Source: Cellulomonas sp. P24 (lineage in GTDB: Bacteria; Actinomycetota; Actinomycetes; Actinomycetales; Cellulomonadaceae). Taken from it: a stretch of DNA of 64,000 nucleotides. This document shows, in pieces, positions 23,283 to 32,531 of the stretch (positions within the stretch are counted from its first letter, which is position 1; each line of letters begins with the position of its first letter). Made by a program: the position numbers and the translations under genes. A model generated the notes under the pieces. It made no database searches, had not been told where the DNA came from, and worked only from the letters and a program-made list of their open reading frames with translations. The stretch is from NCBI RefSeq assembly GCF_024704385.1, contig NZ_JAJDFX010000002.1, positions 248,001-312,000 of the forward strand. Direction: 5' to 3'.

Positions 23283-23672
23283 CACCATGGGATGCTGCTA
23301 ACGGTTGCGTCGCCTCGGCGGGTGGATCGCCCGAAGACTGGACGGTGTCGCCGGTTCAGGCCGCGGTCGCGGCCGGCGGCGGCCGCTGCGGCCGTGCTGG
23401 TGGCCCCGTCGACTTCGACCTGTATGACTCCCGCGTCTGCCGCGGATGGTGGACCCGAGCCCGAAGCCCACGCGCGGTCCCGTGAGGTCACCGGTGTGCT
23501 GATGTGTTGGCCGTCGGCCAGGGACGTCGGGCGCTTGTGCGCGACGGGCTGGGAGGGAGTGCTGTCGATCTCAGTCTTGCCGTGTCGGGATGGTGCGCGG
23601 AGGTGGACTCGGCGAGGGCGCCGATGGTGGTGACGTCCAAGGGTGAGCAGTTGACGCGGGCGAGCTTGGAGC
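23283..23672. other. Intergenic region without a supported gene
   Basis: GC-rich sequence between the terminator and the SRAP gene end. Short ORFs on both strands lack ribosome-binding sites and recognisable motifs. Confidence 0.5.
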
Positions 23673-24386
23673 TCAGGCGGGTGCGATGAGCTGGGGTCCG
23701 TCGTTGTGCACGGCGCCGACCTCGGGGCCGACTTCGCGGGCTTGCAGGACCGGTTCGGACAGGGATCGCAGCAGTGCGTCGACCTCGGTCGCGTCTTGAA
23801 GGTGGGTGTCGAGCCACTGGTCGTACCGGTCGGGAGGGATGAACACGGGGCTGCGGTCGTGGATGTGCCCGAGGGCGTCGGTGGCCGAGGCGGTCGCGAT
23901 GGTGGCGGTCCACAACCACTTCTTCGGGTCGTCCTCCGCCAGGGTCGGGTCGGGCCACAGCTCGTACAGTCCGGCGGCGGCCAAGAGCCCGTCGTCGGCG
24001 GCGTGCAGGAAGTACGGGGTCTTGGTGCCGCCGGGGTTCTTCATCCACTCGTAGTACCCGTCCATCGGGACCAGGCAGCGCCGGCGGGTCGCGGCGGCCT
24101 TGAACGACGGCTTGCTGGTGAGGGTCTCCGAACGGGCGTTGATCATCCGCGACCCGATCTTCGGGTCCTTCGCCCAGGACGGGACCAGCCCCCACCGGAC
24201 CCGGCGTAGCTGACGCACGGGCGCGGCGTCGGGTTCTTCGCGGGGTGGGCGCTCGAGAACCACTCGGATGCCCTGCATGGGGGCCACGTTCCAGGACGGG
24301 CCGCGTTCCTCACCCAGGATCTGCTGGACCATCAGGGCGCGGGCGATCTCGTCGTCGCGCCGGAAGCTCGCGTACCTTCCGCACAT
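23673..24386 (-). CDS. SOS response-associated peptidase (SRAP/YedK/HMCES family)
   Basis: A 237-residue protein that protects abasic sites in single-stranded DNA by forming a thiazolidine crosslink through its N-terminal cysteine. Cys2 is present after Met removal (MCGRYASF). Other family landmarks are WNVAPMQ, the RWGLVPSWAKD block, INARSET, CLVPMDGYYEW with the catalytic Glu, and GHIHDRSPV carrying the catalytic His. Length is normal. Chromosomal and phage- or island-borne copies both exist; its position inside the accessory island suggests the latter. Confidence 0.93.
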   Translation of the reverse strand: MCGRYASFRRDDEIARALMVQQILGEERGPSWNVAPMQGIRVVLERPPREEPDAAPVRQLRRVRWGLVPSWAKDPKIGSRMINARSETLTSKPSFKAAATRRRCLVPMDGYYEWMKNPGGTKTPYFLHAADDGLLAAAGLYELWPDPTLAEDDPKKWLWTATIATASATDALGHIHDRSPVFIPPDRYDQWLDTHLQDATEVDALLRSLSEPVLQAREVGPEVGAVHNDGPQLIAPA

Positions 24387-24425
24387 CGGCCCAGGTTCGC
24401 ATCCCGGCCACGGTTCCGCCAGCGT

Positions 24426-24701
24426 TCAGCGGCGCGCGACGTGCTCGGTGTGCCCCCAGGCGTATGTGGCGCGGGACCGCACGTCACGGACTTGCACGCG
24501 CACGAGCTGACGGGCCCACCCAAGGGCGACCGTGTTGAGGAACTCGGGGCCGTCGCGTTGCCAGATCAGCCGGACGCGGACGGGGACCGGGGTGGTGAGG
24601 TCGTGTTGCAGGCGCCGGTCGGGGACCGAGTGAGTGTTGGTGAGCGGCTGCCAGGTGTCACGGTGGGCGTACCAGCTTTCTAGGTGCTGGTCGTCGCTCA
24701 T
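24426..24701 (-). CDS. Hypothetical protein
   Basis: A 91-residue protein starting MSDDQHLESWYAHRDTWQPL. The second half is rich in Arg and Val and ends in an RATYAWGHTEHVARR segment. No motif is recognised. The start is the ATG at 24701; an in-frame ATG at 24770 would add a weakly coding stretch. It lies 39 bp before the SRAP gene on the same strand and has a size and composition similar to the next hypothetical upstream, so both may be island cargo. Confidence 0.5.
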   Translation of the reverse strand: MSDDQHLESWYAHRDTWQPLTNTHSVPDRRLQHDLTTPVPVRVRLIWQRDGPEFLNTVALGWARQLVRVQVRDVRSRATYAWGHTEHVARR

Positions 24702-24935
24702 GGGGTCAGTGTGCTGGCGGGGTCGGACACCGGTGGGAATGGAGGTGCCCGTCGTGGGGTACCTGTCCAAGTCACCGGCGCAACGTCGCTCCGCCCGACC
24801 CGGTAGCTGGGAGTTGCCGGGGCTTGCCGATGCCGTGCGCCAGTCGGGTCCACCGGCTCCGTCGGCTGAAGGAGACGGCGGCGCGGGAGCTGCCGGGAGC
24901 TGTTCAGGGAAAATCCGGCGATAGCGGCAGCGCCA

Positions 24936-25289
24936 TCAGCGTGTGCTTGTCCCTTGCTCCTTCGGTAGGTCCGATGTGGTGACCGGTTCGATGGCGACGC
25001 ACACCCGCGGGATCCAGTATCGGAGGTCGTGGGCGCCGCCTGCCGGGTCGGTGAGGAATTCGTGCCGGTCTCCGACGCGGATGACGCCGACGTCCCCTCG
25101 TTGCGACCGGACCTCGACGAGTGGCACCCACTGACCGTCGTAGGGGAACGCTGGGCTTCCCGGTCCTCGGTCTCGTAGGAGCCGCTGGGTGTCGAGATCG
25201 AGGTGGCACACCGTGAGGCTGGTGCTGCGAATGAGCCATCGTCCGCCCTCGTCGAGCCGGAGGGTGGTCTTGGTCTCGTTGTCTGTCAT
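24936..25289 (-). CDS. Hypothetical protein
   Basis: A 117-residue predominantly beta protein: LRLDEGGRWLIRSTSLTVCH, then WVPLVEVRSQRGDVGVIRVG and HEFLTDPAGGAHDLRYWIPR. No family recognised and no membrane segment. It starts at the ATG at 25289. A 234-bp gap separates it from the next gene on the same strand. Confidence 0.5.
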   Translation of the reverse strand: MTDNETKTTLRLDEGGRWLIRSTSLTVCHLDLDTQRLLRDRGPGSPAFPYDGQWVPLVEVRSQRGDVGVIRVGDRHEFLTDPAGGAHDLRYWIPRVCVAIEPVTTSDLPKEQGTSTR

Positions 25290-25683
25290 GGGGTTGACCG
25301 TGCTTGGGGTTCAGCTGGTGGCATTGACCGGTGTCGGGCTCCAGTCCGAGCTTGTGCACTCCTCTACACATGCGGCCGAGATCGTGCATGTACGAGGAGT
25401 GTCGTGGACGTCGTGATTCCGTTCAGCTGCGTAGCGCCGTCGCCCGACAGCCCGGTGCTGGCGGTGCCCGCGGGCACGACCGTGTCCCGGGTGGCGGCCT
25501 TCGGCATCGCCGAGTCGAGGGCTGGGCGTGCAGGTGGGGCACACGCGTCGGGCGTGCGCGTCGCGGGCGGGCTGGGTGTTCGTGCTGGTGGTGGGGTCCG
25601 CGGTGGGCTGAATGGGTGAAGTGCGGGTGCGTGTGTAACGGCTGGGGGTCCCGGGCCGATGCTGAGGTTGCAGGCACACGGAC

Positions 25684-25729
25684 GCTTCCCCGCGTATACG
25701 GGGTTTCCCCGCGCAAGCGGGGGTGTACC
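25684..25729 (+). repeat. Solitary type I-E-like CRISPR repeat plus a half repeat
   Basis: The 28 bases at 25702-25729 contain the CCCCGCGCAAGCGGGG palindrome core and a GTGTACC end. By my alignment they match about 23 of 28 bases of the common actinobacterial type I-E repeat. A diverged half copy (CTTCCCCGCGTATACGGGG) abuts it at 25685-25703 with no spacer between. No further repeats occur at 61-bp spacing and no cas genes are present, so this is not an array. Confidence 0.5.
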
Positions 25730-25876
25730 AACCGTCCGAGAAGAGCGCCCGAAGGGTCTTTCACCAGATTCCGTCTGGCACTGAGGATGAACACGTCCGT
25801 GCGCCTGTGGAGGTACTCCCCCGAGTTGGAGGGGTCCCACCAGGAGTCTGGCGTGCGACGTGCGCCTGGCCCCGAG

Positions 25877-25910
25877 GAGAAGACCCGGACCTTGCGGTCC
25901 GGGTCTTCTC
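25877..25910. terminator. 15-bp perfect hairpin
   Basis: The stem 25877-25891 pairs with 25896-25910 around a TTGC loop. It is symmetrical, so it could end transcription from either side. The gene it serves is unclear; none lies immediately upstream. Confidence 0.65.
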
Positions 25911-26022
25911 CATTGGTGACGTCGTCGCTGGTGAGGGAGGCAGCGCGGACCTGCCGCTTTGACCTCGCAGCGGCAAGTGCTCGTCGCGTGAGGTTGCTTC
26001 GCCTGCGCGCCGCTGCCACGTG

Positions 26023-26045
26023 CCGCGCGCCCTGATGGCGCGCGG
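26023..26045. terminator. 9-bp GC hairpin
   Basis: CCGCGCGCC (26023-26031) pairs with GGCGCGCGG (26037-26045) around CTGAT. It may be a terminator or a structured element of the non-coding stretch. Confidence 0.4.
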
Positions 26046-26454
26046 GTTGCCGGGCGGATGGCGGTCGTTGTCGTAGGGACGATGACCGTGGCGGCTGCGG
26101 GTGACGGACGCGTCAGAGACGCCGGCGGGTTGATCGCAGCGGCGCGGTTCATGACGCGCGGTTCACCTGTCGCGTCTGCAGCTTGCGGTTGGTGTCCAGG
26201 CGCTGAGGTGACTTTCGAGTCGGCCCTTCGTTGCCGGTCGTTGCCAGGCCTGCCGGGACGGCATGCTGGGACTACGGAGCTGGGGTCGAGCGTGTGGCTG
26301 GGGCGCGCGCGTCAGGCGGGCGAACGGCGGAGCGAGCGCGATCGCCGAGCCCCTTTAATGCGACTGCTTCTCGTTATCATCTGAGATGTGTGGTGTCGCC
26401 ATCGTGAGCGGCCGCGGCTCGTAGGCGGGATCCGGGCGTGAGAACGGGCGTCGC

Positions 26455-27114
26455 CTACCTGACTGCGGCGGACACCCGGAGCTCACCGCAGGATCCCTCA
26501 TCGAGGTCGCTGACCGCCAGCGTCATGGTCAAGCCCTCGGCGGCGCTCAAACCGGCCGACAGGGCCAGGGACGTCCAGGCGTAACGCGCACGCTCCCACA
26601 GGGTCCCAAGGTCCGGGGCGTCGAAGTCGGCCACGGCCAGATCTTGCTCGTCCGCGAGCCCGCCGTGAGCGTCCTCGACCTGCCATCCGGCGTGGGTGGG
26701 GTGCATGTCCACGAGCTCGAGGATGACGTTCGCACGCCGTCCGCCTGTACCGACGATGGCTTCAGGCGTCCTGTGCACGGTGGCCGCGACGCGGACCACC
26801 GCACCGTCCACCTCGACCCGCGCTCGCAGCCAGTCGACGGTCAAGCCGTAGAACCGCGTGTCGCAGTCCACCGCGGCCCGTAGCACATCTTCCGCTTCCT
26901 GGTCGGTCGGCCCCTCGGCGGGTGCGCGGGTTGCCCAGGCCCGTTCGGCCTTGTCCAGCGCCGTGTCCGACAGTCGACCACGCCATGACTCGCCGGTCCC
27001 GGCCGACAGGGCGATCTCGCCGTCAGCGGGCCACCCACCCACCCCGGAGTCGCCGAAGTCGATGTGCGCAACGAGGTTGGTGACGTCGTCCAGGCTCAGG
27101 GTCTGTGTCCTCAT
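26455..27114 (-). CDS. Hypothetical protein
   Basis: A 219-residue protein starting MRTQTLSLDDVTNLVAHIDF. It is mostly acidic with alternating beta-like segments (WLRARVEVDGAVVRVAATVH, ANVILELVDMHPTHAGWQV) and a C-terminal LTMTLAVSDLDEGSCGELRV. No family recognised. Codon use is normal for the window. ATG 27114 is chosen over an upstream frame start at 27159. It is divergent from the recombinase at 27683. Confidence 0.6.
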   Translation of the reverse strand: MRTQTLSLDDVTNLVAHIDFGDSGVGGWPADGEIALSAGTGESWRGRLSDTALDKAERAWATRAPAEGPTDQEAEDVLRAAVDCDTRFYGLTVDWLRARVEVDGAVVRVAATVHRTPEAIVGTGGRRANVILELVDMHPTHAGWQVEDAHGGLADEQDLAVADFDAPDLGTLWERARYAWTSLALSAGLSAAEGLTMTLAVSDLDEGSCGELRVSAAVR

Positions 27115-27682
27115 GACGCCATCGTGCTCGCAGCGTGCGCCTCGACAGTCACCTGGCACGCTTCGCGACGACGACCCTCCCCGATGCGGTGACGACAGCC
27201 CGCTGTGAAGGAGAGCCCCGAGCTGCTCTCAACTGCCTCGCCCGGGACGACCTGTCCCGAGCCGATGCTGCGACGGAGCACCGGCGAGGGTCGGTCGGGC
27301 CTGTTGATCGAGCCGGGTGTCGGCGATGCGGAGCAGCACGGGCCCCGGAGATCGGGCAGATGCCAATCACTCGTCCGCACGCGGCGCAACCGGGCCGCTC
27401 TCCTCGACTCGTTCCCCGGACCCAGCGGGCGACCGTGTGCCCCATCGGGCGTCGGGCCGACCCCACGCGGTTCGCCCTGGCGCGGGTGCGCGACGCGAAC
27501 CCGGCGTGCGACCCGATGGCCCCTTGCGATGTGCGTCGTCGCGCGAACGGTGGTTCAGCGTCCACTCCTGGCCTTCGATAACCGCCCTTCTCGCAGGCCA
27601 GGCTTGACGCTGAACGGTCAATGCCCAGGTCACAGCCCCGGGCACGGTCTCGGTGAGCGTCAACCGTCACTTGGAGGCCTCC
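27115..27682. other. Divergent intergenic region with repeat copy B
   Basis: Between the hypothetical at 26455 and the recombinase at 27683. It contains 27456-27574, the ungapped copy of window bases 1-119. ORFs here overlap on several frames without a clear favourite. Confidence 0.5.
27456..27574 (+). repeat. 119-bp repeat copy B
   Basis: Aligns without gaps to bases 1-119 (about 16 differences). The copies are in the same orientation and 27.5 kb apart. Copy B lies just upstream of a tyrosine recombinase gene, so it may be a recombination target. Confidence 0.55.
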
Positions 27683-29416
27683 GTGGTTCACCCCACCCGC
27701 ACCCGTCACCACCATGCACTGATCACCCCACCGGACCTGGGTCTGGTGCCCGATCGCTCCCTGTACCCGGCTCCGGCGTCGTGGACGGCCGAGGCTGTGC
27801 GCGCGACCTTTCTGCGCGGCGGTGAGCTGGTGCCCCCGGTGCAGTGGACGACCATCGGCATGGGTGACGAGCGGTATGCGACGGCGGCGGCTGAGCTGGC
27901 GGCGGCCTCCCGGGCGCAGAGCACGCGGCGCACCTACGGGCGCCTGGTGGAGCACTGGCTGAGGTGGGCGGACACGCAGGGCGTGTGCCCCTTGCCGGCA
28001 GACCCCGACGCCGTGCACATGTACATCGTCGAGCGCTCCATGGGCCTTGACGTGCGCAACGAGCTGGAGCGCGACTCCGAAGGCCACCTCGTCGGGGCCC
28101 TGGTGATGGGCACGATCAGCCAGATCCTGGCTGCGATCTCCCGGCTCCACGCGCTGGCGAACCACCCGAGCCCGACCGACCACCCCATGATCCGCACGCT
28201 CGTCGAGGGCCTGGGCCGGACACTGACGACCGCGCCGTTGCTGGCGAAGGCGGCCTTGACGTGGGACCTGCTGACCGAGGTCCTCGAGGCCCAGCAGGCC
28301 CCGACGTCCACGACCGCCCTGCGCGAGGCCGTTGCCCGCGCGCTGCATGCGGCGACCGGGGCCACGGCCGGCCAGCTCGCACGCGCCCAGTGGAGCGACA
28401 TCACGGTCGACCCGGACGCCATCACGGTGGTCTTGGCTCCGACCCGGCGCGGAGGTCCGGTCCAGCGCCACCAGGTGGCCCTGGACACTGATGCGGCACA
28501 GCTGCTCACCCGGTGGCGCCGGCACACCTTGACGTGGCCGGGCACTGCGGTCCTTCGCGACGAGACCGGCAAGGCCCTGACCCGCCAGGGCCTGCACCTG
28601 ATCTTGACCCGGCACGACGCATCGATGGCGGGCATCCCCTCCGTCGAGGCCTCGCAGGTGCGCGACCGGGCCGTGCTGCTTGTCGGGTGGGTGAGCGCGC
28701 TGCGACGCTCGAACCTCGCGTCGCTCACCTGGGACCAGATGACCCGCACGTCCGCAGGGTGGTTGGCATACCTCGCGCGGTCCAAGACCGACCAGGAGGG
28801 CCGCGGGGACACGGTCTCGATCGCGCCCGCTCCCCCGGGCTCCGGACTGGCCGATGCCGTCGCAGCCCTGGACGACTGGTTGGAGCTCCTGACGGCGATG
28901 TGGGGCCGCGACCCGCGCCGGCTCACCGGGGTGCCGGTGTTCACCCGGATCGACCGGCACGGCCACCTCGAGCTGCGCGACGGGCGCCCCGCCGGACTCT
29001 CCGGCGCAGCGATTGGTGTGATCGTGACCAAGTGGGTGGCGGCCGCGGGCCTCGACCAGCGCACGCACCTGACCTACGGCGGTCACCGCACCGCGACCGG
29101 CCGCGCCGCCTTCGGCGCCCACTCCTTGCGGGCGGGCTTCGTCACCACCGGCCTGGCACTGGGCATCCCCGCCTCGACCATTATCGCGCAGACCAAGCAC
29201 ACCACCGAGGCAGCGCTCAAGCCGTACAACAAGCCCGCCACCAGGCCCGACCTTCTGGCCGCCACGGCCGTGCTCGGCGCCGTCGCCCACGACGCGACCG
29301 GGCCAGGACAACCCGCACACGCACCCGAAACCCGACCGGCCCGGCGTACCCCGCGCGGGCCGCACTGGGACGCAGTGCCCTGGGCCGAGCAGCCGCGTAC
29401 ACGCGAAGGCTCGTAG
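27683..29416 (+). CDS. Tyrosine recombinase/integrase
   Basis: A 577-residue phage-integrase-family recombinase. The N-terminal SAM-like core-binding region is at about 65-190 (QSTRRTYGRLVEHWLRWADT). The catalytic domain carries the first Arg in SALRRSNLASLTW, the Lys region YLARSKTDQEG, the His-x-x-Arg in AHSLRAGFVTTGLALG, a later His in QTKHTTEAALKPYNK and the nucleophile Tyr in that same segment. It is longer than XerC/D-type enzymes because of an extended N-terminus and a 60-residue C-terminal tail. GTG 27683 is 5 bp after GGAGG and is preferred to the GTG at 27653. It may serve the island or act with the two recombinases at 32532-35304. Confidence 0.88.
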   Translation: MVHPTRTRHHHALITPPDLGLVPDRSLYPAPASWTAEAVRATFLRGGELVPPVQWTTIGMGDERYATAAAELAAASRAQSTRRTYGRLVEHWLRWADTQGVCPLPADPDAVHMYIVERSMGLDVRNELERDSEGHLVGALVMGTISQILAAISRLHALANHPSPTDHPMIRTLVEGLGRTLTTAPLLAKAALTWDLLTEVLEAQQAPTSTTALREAVARALHAATGATAGQLARAQWSDITVDPDAITVVLAPTRRGGPVQRHQVALDTDAAQLLTRWRRHTLTWPGTAVLRDETGKALTRQGLHLILTRHDASMAGIPSVEASQVRDRAVLLVGWVSALRRSNLASLTWDQMTRTSAGWLAYLARSKTDQEGRGDTVSIAPAPPGSGLADAVAALDDWLELLTAMWGRDPRRLTGVPVFTRIDRHGHLELRDGRPAGLSGAAIGVIVTKWVAAAGLDQRTHLTYGGHRTATGRAAFGAHSLRAGFVTTGLALGIPASTIIAQTKHTTEAALKPYNKPATRPDLLAATAVLGAVAHDATGPGQPAHAPETRPARRTPRGPHWDAVPWAEQPRTREGS

Positions 29417-29688
29417 CGTCGCGGTCCGCCGTGCCGGGCACGGTGACGTCCCACCCGGTGGTGGAGGTACACGGCACCCTTGGCGGGGCCGCGCGACGAG
29501 TTTGCCGAGCATCGCGCCTTCCACACGTCAGCTTCGAGCGCGGCCTCGATGCCGAACAGCGGCGACCAGGCGAACGTCCCCACCCGGAGCCATGTGCGGA
29601 CGGGTGATCAAGCGACGGGTCCAGTGGCGGACCTTTCAGACTCAGTCGGGCGACCGGGTGGCGTCTTCGCCTGACAGACTCATCGAGC

Positions 29689-30465
29689 ATGGGCACTCGA
29701 AAGCCGGACGAGGATGTTTGGTGGGTCGGGATGCGCTGGGTTGAGGCGGCGCAGATGCAGGCAGATCGTTTCGAGGAGACCTTCTACGCGTGGCATCGAG
29801 CCCTCCTCGACGCGAAGACGCGGGCGAACCTTCAGGCCGACACGGAACACGCTGAATTGTGGCGCGACTCGTACGGGGCACGCCCGCCCTACGATCCTGA
29901 GCGGCCGATCCACGTACCGTCGCACGCGCTGCGGATGCAGGTCAGTTCGGAGGCCGCATTCCTGCTGGTCGCGGCCCGCAATGTGATGCGAGCCCAGGAT
30001 CGGCTACCTGCCGACGTGCGTACCTCCATGGGCGATCAGGAGGCTGTCAAGGCCCTGCGCGACATCTTCGAGCACTACGACGAGGTCGACGGTCGATCCT
30101 TCCGAACGCTCGCGGCGGGCTTCCCGAACGTGAACGCGGAGGCCTTCGCGTACACGAACAACGAGATCTGGCTCGGCGGTCTCGAAGGAGTCCCGCTCTC
30201 GCGCGTTCGCGCGTGGCTCTACCGGATCCGTGTAGCCCTCGTGGCCGCACTGCCGGCGGCACGGGTCGAGGTACCGCATGACCTCCTCGCGTCAACGGTA
30301 GAGGGTGACGATGAGCTGGCGTGGCCGCCCGAGCGCGTCCACTACGGCTGCTGGATCCCGCATGTGGACGAACCGGAGTGGCCGCGGCGAGGCGCGCCAC
30401 CTGGCGTTGCCGAACTGATGGCCGAACGGTTCAGGCTGTTGCGCGCGCGGGACATCGTGGACTGA
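29689..30465 (+). CDS. Hypothetical protein
   Basis: A 258-residue, mainly helical, Trp-rich soluble protein: DVWWVGMRWVEAAQMQADRF at the start, then FLLVAARNVMRAQDRLPADV and ALRDIFEHYDEVDG, and near the end VHYGCWIPHVDEPEW. No family recognised. The first part resembles proteins that bind or respond to small ligands only in general composition. GC is slightly lower than in flanking genes, consistent with transfer. It is convergent with the DUF2971 gene. Confidence 0.65.
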   Translation: MGTRKPDEDVWWVGMRWVEAAQMQADRFEETFYAWHRALLDAKTRANLQADTEHAELWRDSYGARPPYDPERPIHVPSHALRMQVSSEAAFLLVAARNVMRAQDRLPADVRTSMGDQEAVKALRDIFEHYDEVDGRSFRTLAAGFPNVNAEAFAYTNNEIWLGGLEGVPLSRVRAWLYRIRVALVAALPAARVEVPHDLLASTVEGDDELAWPPERVHYGCWIPHVDEPEWPRRGAPPGVAELMAERFRLLRARDIVD

Positions 30466-30523
30466 GGGCGCAGAGGATTCGCGGCGGTCGGCCATCGACT
30501 AGCCTTTCGGCCGAGCGCCGTGC

Positions 30524-30550
30524 CGGTCGGTCGGTCGGTCGGTCGGTCGG
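30524..30550. repeat. CGGT tetranucleotide repeat
   Basis: Six and three-quarter tandem copies of CGGT occupy 27 bp in the 223-bp gap between two convergent genes. It is not in a coding frame, so phase variation of a protein is unlikely, but it should be unstable in length. Confidence 0.8.
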
Positions 30551-30688
30551 AGGATGGTCGAGTTGGTCCGGCGGAGTGCGGTGAGGGCGACGTCGCGCCC
30601 TTGGCGTGCGCTCGGTCGTGGCGACTGCGTGGGGTCGACGACGGCGCCGGTCTCGCAACGCCGCGAAGAGTGGCTCCAGAGAGCGCCG

Positions 30689-31693
30689 CTAGCCGCGGAA
30701 TGGAATCTGCGACGCGGAGACTTCAACGTCTATGTACCCGTGGTCTCGGAGCAGCGCGGTTATCTGCCGGACCTCTCGATCGACTTCTGACCCGTAGCGG
30801 GGTCCGATGCGGACACTTCGCAGTGGGAGGCGTCCCGGGGTCCCGACGCTGTATAGGTCCAGATCGTCTGATGCTGCCGCAACCTTTACGAACGCGGTTT
30901 GACCCGTGGGGCTGAAGCCCCCTTCTCGCTCATGCACAAAACCCGGAAACGGTGGCTCGACGAAAGCAAGGCGCGCTTCTTCCTCCTCCGCGTAGCCCTC
31001 GTGCTTGTTGAAGCAAACCGAAACAAGGTAGCTCTGCTCCAGGTGCTCCCAGAAGGCCACCTCGTCGGGGCGCTCGCCTCGCGCCCGAGCGGCGAATTCA
31101 TTGAGGGCGTGTTCCGCGATCCCCTCGCTGCCGGTCAGCAGGCTCGCACCTCGGGCGCTCCGCCCGTTCACATAGTCGCCGTACGTCACGGGACGCCACC
31201 ACGGACTCGGGGCAAAGCCCGGCCAGTAGAGGCATGGTCCAGAGGAGGGCTCTAGCAGTCTGTACTCCGCGTTCCGGTCGAGCTCGAGCGCGTAGCCGCG
31301 CCCTCCGGCGTACGACTTCCAGTGCTGCAACTTGTCGCCGTCGTAGCACGCGGAGACGAAGAAGAACCGGCGGCGAGAAACCACTGCGGTCATCTCGTGC
31401 AACCAACGATCGACCTCTTCCATTGGCGCCGCCGGGATAAGGTCCATGAGCGACCCGCCCCAGGCTTCTAGCAGGCTCTCCGCCGCACGGGCAACTTCGC
31501 TGGGATCATTCAAGGATCCGCTCTCGGTTGCCCACAAGACCCCGCTAGAGAGAACTCCGTCGAGGCCTTCCCTGTTGGTGTAATGCCAAGGATCTATCGC
31601 GAACTCGAGGTACCGTCGCGACGGGTGGTACAGGTGAGGGACGAGCCAGCGGTCCGTTCGGTCTCGGTCGAGCCCACTTGCGCCGTCACTCAT
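30689..31693 (-). CDS. DUF2971 family protein
   Basis: A 334-residue protein with the DUF2971 pattern: HYTNREGLDGVLSSGVLWAT and LNDPSEVARA near the start, FFFVSACYDGDKLQHWKSYA, GGRGYALELD, and the acidic EGYAEEEEARLAFVEPPF block. DUF2971 proteins recur in defence islands and have no assigned reaction. The start ATG at 31693 gives full length. It is flanked by hypotheticals and lies between recombinase genes. Confidence 0.8.
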   Translation of the reverse strand: MSDGASGLDRDRTDRWLVPHLYHPSRRYLEFAIDPWHYTNREGLDGVLSSGVLWATESGSLNDPSEVARAAESLLEAWGGSLMDLIPAAPMEEVDRWLHEMTAVVSRRRFFFVSACYDGDKLQHWKSYAGGRGYALELDRNAEYRLLEPSSGPCLYWPGFAPSPWWRPVTYGDYVNGRSARGASLLTGSEGIAEHALNEFAARARGERPDEVAFWEHLEQSYLVSVCFNKHEGYAEEEEARLAFVEPPFPGFVHEREGGFSPTGQTAFVKVAAASDDLDLYSVGTPGRLPLRSVRIGPRYGSEVDREVRQITALLRDHGYIDVEVSASQIPFRG

Positions 31694-31892
31694 GGAGCAA
31701 GTCTGCTGCGGGGACCCAGCGCGAGCGACGTCGGCGCGCCGGCGACCGAACCGTCACCCCCTCGGCGCCACCGGCGGTGGCGGAGACACCAACGATCCGC
31801 ACATCGGCCACGAGCGCGGATCGCGGCATGACCGGTCGAACGTCCCCGCCCCGACAGCGACACGTGGCGGCGTTAAGCGAACTCCAAAGGGG

Positions 31893-32384
31893 TCACGCTG
31901 GCGGCCACTGCTGGTCGAGAAGAGCCTTCGATTCCGCGACGATTCGCCTCGCGTACTCCTCGCGCTCGACCCCCCAGCTCTCCGTCCAATCCTCCCACTC
32001 ACTCACCCAACTAACGATCGGCTGGAGAGCGTCCGGGTGGTCGAGCTCATTCCAGCCCCTCAACCAGATTAGACGTCCGCCAATCTCGGGACGCACTCGC
32101 CCGTCGACGATCTCCGTGCACCACCAGCGCACCAACTCCCACCTGGCGCTGCGGGGATCGGCAGGCAGACTCGGAGTGAGGTCGAGTTCGTCCGCAACGG
32201 CGCGAAATAGTTCCTGGGCCTCGGACTCCTCAGCTCGCGTCAGTCCCGCGAGTTCCCGTAGAGACGGGGTGTCTAGACCTTGCAGGAGGGCGTCCAGACC
32301 CGCAGCGATCAGAACGTCCGCCCCGACGACCTCACCCAACGTCTGTCTGATCGCGATCACTCTGAGACTGTCCGCGCTATCCAC
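31893..32384 (-). CDS. Hypothetical protein
   Basis: About 163 residues from a GTG at 32384 (GGAAGA upstream); the frame stays open to an ATG at 32483. The C-terminal half is Trp-rich: LVRWWCTEIVDGRVRPEIGG and WVSEWEDWTESWGVEREEYA. The N-terminal half is helical and Leu-rich. No family recognised. Immunity proteins of contact-dependent toxins can look like this, but nothing here proves that. It lies about 200 bp from the DUF2971 gene, on the same strand. Confidence 0.5.
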   Translation of the reverse strand: MDSADSLRVIAIRQTLGEVVGADVLIAAGLDALLQGLDTPSLRELAGLTRAEESEAQELFRAVADELDLTPSLPADPRSARWELVRWWCTEIVDGRVRPEIGGRLIWLRGWNELDHPDALQPIVSWVSEWEDWTESWGVEREEYARRIVAESKALLDQQWPPA

Positions 32385-32531
32385 CTGCCGGAGTCTTCCA
32401 TCAGCCGACTGCACCCGTGGGCCAATCCGCTCATCGGCATGAGCGGACGGTCGCCGGGGAACGGTGCCCGTGGGTGCTGGCACGTTTCAGGGTGGGGACG
32501 GGGTCAGTCGGGGCGTGGGCGCGTGCGTGGG

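Larger units (their letters stand above)
25290..26454. other. 1.2-kb region lacking a convincing gene
   Basis: Holds a CRISPR-like repeat (25684-25729) and two hairpins (25877-25910, 26023-26045). ORFs on both strands overlap these structured elements and have no recognisable domains. Near 26382 a short ORF begins MCGVAIV, like class II glutamine amidotransferases, but stops after 12 codons. Confidence 0.5.

Noticed and set aside
25760-25840. Further degenerate CRISPR repeats after the orphan repeat (hairpins at 25764-25778 and 25816-25835)
   Set aside because: Their centres are not spaced at a regular repeat-plus-spacer period and their sequences do not match the repeat.
26350-26382. Fur/Zur-like box (TGATAACGAGAAGCA on the minus strand)
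   Set aside because: The symmetry is poor and no metal-related gene follows.
26382-26420. Start of a class II glutamine amidotransferase (MCGVAIV)
   Set aside because: The frame stops after 12 codons and nothing downstream matches the family.
27149-29524. 791-codon minus-strand frame opposite the tyrosine recombinase
   Set aside because: It is a shadow of the recombinase; composition is Gly/Arg/Val repetitive and no motif is present.
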